The notes beneath the pieces were generated by a model. It did not search any database. It had not been told where the DNA came from and was given only the letters and a program-made list of their open reading frames with translations. This document shows positions 1-5,923 of a stretch of 27,075 nt of DNA, in pieces. The stretch's first letter is position 1, and every line of letters starts with the position of its first letter. Made by a program: the position numbers and the translations under genes. The DNA comes from 2-02-FULL-62-14 sp035632555 (lineage in GTDB: Bacteria > Nitrospirota > Nitrospiria > Nitrospirales > Nitrospiraceae): assembly GCA_035632555.1 (NCBI GenBank), contig DASQGO010000128.1, positions 1 through 27,075 on the forward strand. The letters run 5' to 3'.

Positions 1-640
1 AGTGCGTCAATGCGTCGGCTTCGTGCAGGTCCTGGACGGTGTGTGTGTTGGCGACGGCCAGGACTTTCATGCCGGCAGCATGCGCCGCACGAATACCGGG
101 AATGGAGTCCTCGATCACCAGACAGTCGTCCGGCTCCAGCCCGGCCTGTCCGGATCGCACGGCGCGATTGAGCGAGGCGAGGGCATGGACGAACGGTTCA
201 GGGCTGGGTTTGCCTTGGCGCACGTCCTCAGCGCTCGTGATGTGCTCGAACTCTTTGCGGATTCCCGCGCATTCGAGAACATACTCGATCTCGCTCCGCA
301 GCGCGCCAGACGCGATCGCCAGACGATGGCGGGAGGCTGCGTCGCGGACCAGTTCCCGCACGCCGGGAAAAATAATCAAGTGTTGCTTGATGTGATCGAG
401 ATAGGCCCGGGCTTTTCCGGCTACGAGGCTGTCGATGGTCGCATCCGAAGGGGATTGGCCATGGGCGGTGAGAAAGGCCCGGAAGCAGCCCTTGTCGTCG
501 TATCCCAAATAGTCGGCGTAATATTCCTCGGGACTCAGAAAAAAACCCAGTTCGCCGAGGACCCGCTGGAAGACGGCTAAATGGATGGGCTCGCTATCCG
601 CCACCACGCCGTCGAAATCGAAGATGATCGCATGCAGCAT
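1..640 (-). CDS. HAD-superfamily hydrolase, beta-phosphoglucomutase-like (3' end outside window)
   Basis: Reading the minus strand from an ATG at 640 gives an open frame of at least 213 codons running off the window start, so the C-terminus is missing. It shows the HAD subfamily IA motifs in order: motif I FDFDGVVADSEP (nucleophile Asp8, Asp10), motif II around AIASGAL, motif III Lys in RQGKPSPEPF, and motif IV IEDSIPGIRAA. The region between motifs I and II fits a helical cap of the kind used by phosphoglycolate phosphatases and beta-phosphoglucomutases. A GGTGAGGG element sits just before the ATG. It is the last visible gene of a minus-strand run and lies about 90 bp downstream of the SH3-like gene. 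The substrate cannot be read from sequence; a soluble sugar-phosphate or phosphoglycolate phosphatase or mutase is the likely role. Family is confident, exact function is not. Confidence 0.9.
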   Translation of the reverse strand, partial: MLHAIIFDFDGVVADSEPIHLAVFQRVLGELGFFLSPEEYYADYLGYDDKGCFRAFLTAHGQSPSDATIDSLVAGKARAYLDHIKQHLIIFPGVRELVRDAASRHRLAIASGALRSEIEYVLECAGIRKEFEHITSAEDVRQGKPSPEPFVHALASLNRAVRSGQAGLEPDDCLVIEDSIPGIRAAHAAGMKVLAVANTHTVQDLHEADALTH

Positions 641-732
641 GCGCCCTCACCGAATTGGAAGCACGGAACGATATTATACACGGGGCTTCCCCCGCGCGTG
701 CAAGGCAGGCTGCAGCGATAACAGAGTTGCGG

Positions 733-1503
733 TTATTTGGCGATGAGGTTCTTTTCCGCCACCCAGCCGGTCGCGCCCTGTTCTGTGCGGACGGAGTAGA
801 CCCACGCGTAGCTTTGCAGGTCTGCATCCAGAATGACCAGAGTCGAACCGGGCGCAGCCGTGGCCGCTCCAGGCTTTTTGCCCGTGGCATCGGTGGTCAA
901 CTGGGTCGGAGCGGCGACGGAGACCTTCTGCCCTTCACCAAATTTCGGCGTCGGTATGGCCGGCACTCCCGGAATAGCTGCTGGTGTCGGGACGCTTGCC
1001 GCGACTGTTGGCGTTGGTGCGGGAACAGGCATTGCCGGCATCGTCGCTGGCGCTGCAGGAATGGCGGGTGCATTGGCCGTCGGTGCCGATGCAGCTGGCA
1101 TGGCTGCCGGCTGAGCGGTGGCTGCCACGGATGCTGGAACGGCCGCAGGCACATTCGGAGTTGACGCTGGAACAGAGGGCGACCCCGCCGGCCTGGCAAC
1201 TTTGGGGGGCACCTGAGGAGGAGGGGTTTCTCCAGGCGCATCGCCGAGCAGGCTCATCAAGATATCCGGATTGACAGCGAGGTATCCACCACCACAGACG
1301 ATGAGCAGGATCAACACCAGAAAAAGAAGGCGCTCTTTCATGCTTGGCGGTGCAGGGCCTTTTTTCCCAGGGGGGCCCAGGACAACGGTCTTATCCATAT
1401 CTGGTTGGTTGGGATCACCAGCGGGAGCCGGCTCCTTAGCAAAGAAAATATTCCCCCACGGCAGGGGGGGTACAGACAACGCGGCGCTTGACGCGACACT
1501 CAT
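733..1503 (-). CDS. Membrane-anchored protein with Pro/Ala-rich stalk and C-terminal SH3-like domain
   Basis: The 256-residue product has a short cytoplasmic N-terminus, one strongly hydrophobic segment (RLLFLVLILLIVCGGGYLAV, roughly residues 58-77), a stalk of about 110 residues dominated by Pro and Ala, and a C-terminal block resembling a bacterial SH3 domain (…YAWVYSVRTEQGATGWV…). The architecture suggests a single-pass inner-membrane protein displaying an SH3-like domain in the periplasm, perhaps binding peptidoglycan or a partner; that role is inference. The start at 1503 was chosen because AAGGAGG lies seven bases before it; the in-frame start at 1572 has no such site. The gene sits between the MEMO-like gene and the HAD gene on the same strand. 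The stalk is low complexity, so its length probably varies between relatives. Confidence 0.8.
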   Translation of the reverse strand: MSVASSAALSVPPLPWGNIFFAKEPAPAGDPNQPDMDKTVVLGPPGKKGPAPPSMKERLLFLVLILLIVCGGGYLAVNPDILMSLLGDAPGETPPPQVPPKVARPAGSPSVPASTPNVPAAVPASVAATAQPAAMPAASAPTANAPAIPAAPATMPAMPVPAPTPTVAASVPTPAAIPGVPAIPTPKFGEGQKVSVAAPTQLTTDATGKKPGAATAAPGSTLVILDADLQSYAWVYSVRTEQGATGWVAEKNLIAK

Positions 1504-1620
1504 CACGGATCCTCCTTGGCCTATCGGTACCGCATTCGGCGTGTAGATAACACTATCCACCTGTTCTGTCAAACATTCTCATGGGTTACAGAGCGTGAAG
1601 TTGGCGGGAAGACATGGCCC

Positions 1621-2439
1621 TTAAATGGTGAAGCCGGCATAGCCGACAACGCGAGCGCGGTCCCCGCTACGATCTCCGGAGGTGGCGTAGCGGACAAGCG
1701 TTGCACTGGTTGCACCCAGTAGACGGGCCGCGTGGAGGATCGCAAGGGCCGGGGCGATACCGCACATGGAAATATGATGGGTTGTGACAGCGGTATCGAG
1801 CCGGTCCGGGTCCAATTGTTCAATGGCATCAATGGCATGGCGGTCCTTTTCTCTCGTGATTACATCAGACTCGTAGTGGTTCATGTCGGTGCTGGCAACG
1901 AGGAGTGGCCGTCCGTCGGAAGCGGCTGTGCCTGTGCTCTGCGCAACGATGGCCGCCAGGCATTCTCCTAGGGCTCGGCAGAGGGCAGAGTCTCTGGTGC
2001 CAAGTACGATCGGGACAATCTGGACCTGCCGTCGCATGCTCTGCAAAAAGGGTAATTGGACTTCCAGGCAATGCTCACGCCGATGCGCCGACGTGTCGGC
2101 TTCGGCGTGTGGACAGTGAGCGAGAATTTCATGCGCGAGGTTCCGGTTGACCGATACGGCTCCGCCCGGCATCTGCCATGTGCCATCCGGATACACGGAC
2201 AGGGCCGGTCCGATTCCGGTGTGGTTGGGACCGACGAGGATCACGGTCTTGGGCACGAGGACCCGACTGTACACTGATCCGGCGACAGGGCCGGAATACA
2301 TCAGCCCGGCGTGGGGACTGATCGCGGCGATCAACGGTCCGGGCTGAGCCGAGCGGTCCAGGCAGCCGGCCACCTCGGCTTCGAGCGTTGCGGCAGATGC
2401 GCTATAAAATGGTCCGGCAACGGCTGGCAGGCGTGTCAC
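1621..2439 (-). CDS. MEMO1 / AmmeMemoRadiSam system protein B family
   Basis: The 272-residue product matches the MEMO1 (AmmB) family across its whole length. It begins TRLPAVAGPFYSAS, followed by ISPHAGLMYSGPVAG, VGPNHTGIGPA, HCLEVQLPFLQ, STDMNHYESD and MCGIAPALAIL. The two His (PHAG, PNH) and the Cys (MCG) correspond to the metal site described in human MEMO1, so the fold probably still binds a metal. The family resembles extradiol dioxygenases, but its bacterial role is unsettled. Here it starts with GTG at 2439, seven bases after the ribonucleotide reductase stop, so the two genes are almost certainly co-transcribed and may be translationally coupled. The usual partners, an AMMECR1 protein and a radical SAM protein, are not in this window. 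Confidence 0.92.
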   Translation of the reverse strand: MTRLPAVAGPFYSASAATLEAEVAGCLDRSAQPGPLIAAISPHAGLMYSGPVAGSVYSRVLVPKTVILVGPNHTGIGPALSVYPDGTWQMPGGAVSVNRNLAHEILAHCPHAEADTSAHRREHCLEVQLPFLQSMRRQVQIVPIVLGTRDSALCRALGECLAAIVAQSTGTAASDGRPLLVASTDMNHYESDVITREKDRHAIDAIEQLDPDRLDTAVTTHHISMCGIAPALAILHAARLLGATSATLVRYATSGDRSGDRARVVGYAGFTI

Positions 2440-2446
2440 TCGATAC

Positions 2447-4195
2447 TCAGCAATATTGCACGTTCGTGCAGGACAGGACCTGATGCTCCCGGCTGCCGGT
2501 CCGGAAGACCGTCAGTCCCTTGCAGCCTAACTGATAGGCTAGCGTGAAGGCTGCTGCGACATCGGCCTTGGTGGCCTTGGCCGGCAGATTGATGGTCTTG
2601 GAGACACCGCTGTCGCTGTAGCGCTGGAAAACGGCTTGCATCCGGACGTGGTGTGCTGGCGCGATGTCGTGCGCCGTGACAAACAGTCGGCGCAAATCGG
2701 CCGGAATGTCCGCCAAGTCTTGAATGGATTCATTCGCGGCGACCTTCGCAGCCAGGTGCAGCGAGTAGATGCCGGCGGCCCGCGCCCGCCGGACAAATTC
2801 CGGATGGAGCGACGTCAGCCGCACGCTGTCCATGACCGTGCGGGCGTAGCTGACGCCGTACAGGGGTTCGATGCCAGGGGAGCAGTCCGCGATGATGCTG
2901 ATCGTGCCCGTGGGAGCGACGGTGGTCACAGTCGCGTTGCGCAGGCGCTGGCCATCGGATTCCAAACGGCTCCCTTTGAAATTTGGGAAGGTCCCTCGTG
3001 CTCGCGCCAACTCGGCGGAAGCGGCGTGACTGTGCTCTTGGATGAATTGCATAACCTGTTCGCCGACCGCCAGGGCCTCGGCGCTGTCATAGGGGATACC
3101 CAGTTTGATCAGCAAATCGGCAAAGCCCATCACACCGAGGCCGATCTTTCTGTTGCCTTTCGTGATCGCAGCGATCTCGGGCAGCGGGTACTGGTTCATG
3201 TCCAGAACGTTGTCCAGGAAGCGGACGGCATGGATGGTGGCAACCGCGAGTTGTTCAAAATCCAGGGCCTGATTTTTTGGCGGACCGGCAACGAATCTGG
3301 CCAGGTTGAGAGAACCCAGCGTGCAGGATTCGTAGGCGAGCAGAGGCTGCTCGCCGCAGGGATTGGTGGATTCGATACGGCCGATGTGCGGGGTCGGATT
3401 GTGGGCATTGATGGTGTCGAGAAAGATCACGCCGGGTTCTCCGGTGCTCCAGGCGGCTTCCACGATGCGGTCGAACACCGAGGCGGCGTTCAGACGTCCG
3501 GCGGTCCGGCCGGTCCTGGGATTCATCAGTGCGTAGTCCTGCCCCCGCTCCAGCGCCCGCATGAACGCATCGGTGAGACCGACCGAGATGTTGAAGTTGG
3601 TCAGTTCGGCAGGGTTCTGCTTGGCCGCAATGAAGTTGAGGATGTCCGGGTGATCCACGCGCAGGATACCCATGTTGGCGCCGCGTCGGGCGCCGCCCTG
3701 CTTGATGACTTCCGTCGCCATGTTAAAGACGCGCATGAACGAAATTGGCCCGGAGGCGACGCCGCTGGTCGAGGCGACGCGATCGTCCTTCGGGCGCAGA
3801 TGGCTGAAGGAAAAACCGGTGCCGCCGCCGGACTGGTGAATGAGTGCCTGGTGCTTGATCGAGTCAAAGATGGATTCCAGCGAATCTTCCACCGGCAGCA
3901 CGAAGCAAGCGGAGAGTTGTTGGAGATCGCGGCCGGCGTTCATGAGCGTCGGGGAGTTCGGAAGAAATTCCAGGCGCGCCATCAGATTATAGAAGGTGTC
4001 GCTTATGCGCGTGACGGTTCGCCGGGACCCGCCGTAGAGCCGCTCCGCTTGCGCCACATTGTCTGCCACGCGCCGGAAGAGTTGCGAGGGGGTTTCGAAC
4101 GGCTTGCCATCCGCGTTCTTTTCTAGGTACCGCCGGCGCAGGACGGTCAGCGCGTTAGGGGAGAGACGAAGCGTGCGCGAATGTGTGCGTGCCAT
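2447..4195 (-). CDS. nrdJ: Adenosylcobalamin-dependent (class II) ribonucleotide reductase
   Basis: This 582-residue enzyme reduces ribonucleotides to deoxyribonucleotides using a B12-derived thiyl radical. Visible signatures are the substrate-pocket segment FLPNSPTLMNAG, first redox Cys97 in QLSACFVLP, NPCGEQ with the thiyl-radical Cys280, the second redox Cys291 in YESCTLGSLNL eleven residues later, and APTGTISIIADCSPGIEP. There is no N-terminal ATP-cone; the protein starts almost directly with the catalytic fold. It is short for the family: many homologues reach 700-900 residues and end in a Cys-rich zinc segment, while this one ends …SCTNVQYC with two Cys six positions apart, possibly the tail pair that re-reduces the active site. 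The start at 4195 has AGGAG five bases upstream and a consensus promoter further up. The MEMO-like gene follows directly. Confidence 0.95.
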   Translation of the reverse strand: MARTHSRTLRLSPNALTVLRRRYLEKNADGKPFETPSQLFRRVADNVAQAERLYGGSRRTVTRISDTFYNLMARLEFLPNSPTLMNAGRDLQQLSACFVLPVEDSLESIFDSIKHQALIHQSGGGTGFSFSHLRPKDDRVASTSGVASGPISFMRVFNMATEVIKQGGARRGANMGILRVDHPDILNFIAAKQNPAELTNFNISVGLTDAFMRALERGQDYALMNPRTGRTAGRLNAASVFDRIVEAAWSTGEPGVIFLDTINAHNPTPHIGRIESTNPCGEQPLLAYESCTLGSLNLARFVAGPPKNQALDFEQLAVATIHAVRFLDNVLDMNQYPLPEIAAITKGNRKIGLGVMGFADLLIKLGIPYDSAEALAVGEQVMQFIQEHSHAASAELARARGTFPNFKGSRLESDGQRLRNATVTTVAPTGTISIIADCSPGIEPLYGVSYARTVMDSVRLTSLHPEFVRRARAAGIYSLHLAAKVAANESIQDLADIPADLRRLFVTAHDIAPAHHVRMQAVFQRYSDSGVSKTINLPAKATKADVAAAFTLAYQLGCKGLTVFRTGSREHQVLSCTNVQYC

Positions 4196-4227
4196 GGAAA
4201 CTCCTGACTTCCTGCCGGCTCTTTAAT

Positions 4228-4256
4228 ATTATATGGTAAACTTATGGCCACACCAA
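4228..4256 (-). promoter_or_regulatory. Candidate sigma70 promoter for the nrdJ run
   Basis: On the minus strand a perfect TATAAT (4228-4233) is preceded, with a 17-bp spacer, by TTGGTG (4251-4256), which keeps the TTG of the -35 consensus. It lies about 33 bp upstream of the nrdJ start in a conspicuously AT-rich island between divergent genes. Its position and spacing support a promoter; there is no direct evidence of activity. Confidence 0.6.
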
Positions 4257-4279
4257 ATGCGTGCTGATTCCCAACAACC

Positions 4280-4693
4280 ATGAAAACCTATCGGGAAGAA
4301 CTCTGGTTCCAGACCGACGCGCGTCGGGCCTATCTGAATATCACGCCGCAGGTGGAAGCCGCGGTGCACAAAAGCGGCATTCGGGAGGGACTCGTACTGG
4401 TCAATGCCATGCACATTACGGCAAGCGTCTATATCAATGATGATGAGCCGGGCCTGTTGAAAGATTACGACCAGTTTCTGGAGCGGCTAGCTCCGCAGGG
4501 GGCCGACTATCGGCACAATCTGACCGGCGAAGACAATGGCGACGCGCACATCAAGCGACAGCTGATGGGGCGCGAGGTGGTGGTGGCGATCACGAATGGT
4601 AAATTGGACTTTGGTCCGTGGGAGCAAATTTTTTACGGCGAATTCGACGGCCGCCGTAAGAAACGGGTGCTGGTGAAGGTGATTGGGGATTGA
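4280..4693 (+). CDS. YjbQ / UPF0047 family protein
   Basis: The 137-residue product is full length for the UPF0047 (YjbQ) family. Conserved blocks include NAMHITASVYIND, HNLTGEDNGDAHIKRQLMG, and the C-terminal block with GKLDFGPWEQIFYGEFDG and KKRVLVKVIG. The family forms small trimeric proteins with conserved His, Asp and Glu residues; the E. coli member has weak thiamine-phosphate synthase activity in vitro, but the physiological role is unsettled. It is divergent from nrdJ, sharing the 84-bp intergenic region; I could not pick a convincing plus-strand promoter there. No strong Shine-Dalgarno precedes the ATG, which is nevertheless the natural family start (MKTYREEL). It stands alone, with nearly 200 bp before the next gene. 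Confidence 0.92.
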   Translation: MKTYREELWFQTDARRAYLNITPQVEAAVHKSGIREGLVLVNAMHITASVYINDDEPGLLKDYDQFLERLAPQGADYRHNLTGEDNGDAHIKRQLMGREVVVAITNGKLDFGPWEQIFYGEFDGRRKKRVLVKVIGD

Positions 4694-4714
4694 GCGCGAG
4701 GTGTCGAGAGAGAA

Positions 4715-4779
4715 GTGAAAAGTAAAACGGGAAGGGTTTCCGCGCAGGGAATTGGACGACAGCGCTTTTTATTTTTCAC
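4715..4779. repeat. AT-rich inverted repeat, possible terminator
   Basis: GTGAAAAGTAAAA at 4715-4727 is complementary to TTTTATTTTTCAC ending at 4779. This could form a 13-bp RNA stem with one G-U pair and a 38-base loop, beginning 22 bases after the yjbQ-like gene. The A-rich arm and T-rich arm stand out sharply in GC-rich surroundings. It may act as a terminator or be a dispersed intergenic element; I cannot tell which without genome-wide comparison. Apart from this, 4694-4892 holds nothing I recognise. Confidence 0.45.
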
Positions 4780-4892
4780 GTGGACCGTTTCACTGACTGC
4801 ACGCTTGCTTCACGGCGCGAACTTTGGCAACATGAGTGTGTCTGGCGGCGGGAGGAGTCTTTCTGCCGCGGTTTTACCTCACGGAGTGTGGC

Positions 4893-5906
4893 ATGTCGAG
4901 TTGGGGACGACCTGATCCGCTGACCCGGGACCTGATTCACCTCATTAACGCACGTCGCCATGACCATGGCGACGCCGATGCGGCCATTGATACGCTGCAA
5001 GCGCTGCTGGAACAGGATCGCGAACAGGACGTGCTCACCGTGCTGGCCGCGCTCGATGAAGAAATGGCGGAGTGGCTGTTCGACCTGCTGGCTGAGGCGG
5101 CCTGCTCGATTTCAATGGGCGAGGGGGCGGACGACAAGCCCCGCTACGCCATTTTGGGCGCGCTCGAGTTGCCGTTGCAGGCTGATTTGCGCACGCCCCT
5201 CCACTTGAAGATTGATCCCCTGGCGACGGCCGACCTGCTGCGGGAGCATCTGCATTTGCCGGCGGGCACGGTCGTGATGGTGGAACCACGGCTTCTGACC
5301 GACTCCACGATCGAGCGATTGACGCTGCATGGACTCCATCAGCATCTGGCAGGGATGGCGGAGGGGCAACGCCGCCAACTGCTGGCCGCCCGACTGCATC
5401 CGCCCGTGGAGTCCACGGCTTTTTTGCTGTTCGAGTTGCTGGGATCGCCGGAATCCGGCCTGCCGGACTCGATTGAAGAACAGAGCCGGCAAGCCCTGTT
5501 GGCTGGCCTCGTGGCTCAGTGTCCTGAGCTTGCGCCGGCGGCCCAGATGCTGGAGGCGCCGGTCTTTTCCAGTTACGCGATGTTTGACGCGCAGAACGCC
5601 GTTCGGCTGCATCGACTGGCCGATGAAACGGTGGAAGTCTGGCGCGATCTCGAGCCGGCCGTACGGAGTCGGACGATCGTGCATCTTCACACGCAGTGCG
5701 GGAACGGCGTCTACATGCCGGTGTGGACCGACTTGTTCGATCCGGAATTGCCGGACGATCATGGGCCGGTGTGGACATCCCAGGACGTCTGGGTCTTCAC
5801 AGCCGATCTGCCGATCGAGTGGCCGGGTGAAATGTTGACCAACCGGCTGTTGGCCGAAGGCTGCACCCGGTTTGAAAATCATATTGTAGAAACGCCGGAT
5901 AACTGA
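4893..5906 (+). CDS. Unknown 337-residue soluble protein, partner of the MBL-GGDEF fusion
   Basis: I do not recognise a family. The start at 4893 (MSSWGRPDPLTRDL) was preferred over an in-frame start at 4836 because CGGAG lies shortly upstream and the extra residues look non-native. The N-terminal third is acidic and helical (…LQALLEQDREQDVLTVLAAL…). The middle holds a Leu-rich helical stretch. The C-terminal third is richer in aromatic residues and beta-like (YMPVWTDLFDP, VWTSQDVWVFTADLPIEWPG). No signal peptide or membrane segment is visible, so it is probably cytoplasmic. It ends only 17 bp before the large MBL-REC-cNMP-GGDEF gene on the same strand, so the two are likely one operon and may work together. 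Coding is well supported by length, codon pattern and start site; function is unknown. Confidence 0.85.
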   Translation: MSSWGRPDPLTRDLIHLINARRHDHGDADAAIDTLQALLEQDREQDVLTVLAALDEEMAEWLFDLLAEAACSISMGEGADDKPRYAILGALELPLQADLRTPLHLKIDPLATADLLREHLHLPAGTVVMVEPRLLTDSTIERLTLHGLHQHLAGMAEGQRRQLLAARLHPPVESTAFLLFELLGSPESGLPDSIEEQSRQALLAGLVAQCPELAPAAQMLEAPVFSSYAMFDAQNAVRLHRLADETVEVWRDLEPAVRSRTIVHLHTQCGNGVYMPVWTDLFDPELPDDHGPVWTSQDVWVFTADLPIEWPGEMLTNRLLAEGCTRFENHIVETPDN

Positions 5907-5923
5907 ACAACGCTGACAAGACG

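Noticed and set aside
733..1250. Repetitive DNA in the Pro/Ala-rich stalk that could be mistaken for a repeat array
   Set aside because: The repetition follows from Pro and Ala codons in an open reading frame; no regular unit and spacer pattern as in CRISPR or satellite repeats.
2636..4126. A 496-codon open frame on the plus strand across the ribonucleotide reductase gene
   Set aside because: It is antisense to a clearly recognised enzyme and its translation is rich in Arg and Gly without any family motif; it is a by-product of GC-rich codon use.
4236..4275. Possible sigma54 site (TGGCCACACCAAATGC) upstream of the YjbQ gene
   Set aside because: The GG-to-GC spacing is one base longer than the strict sigma54 requirement and the TTGC element is absent.
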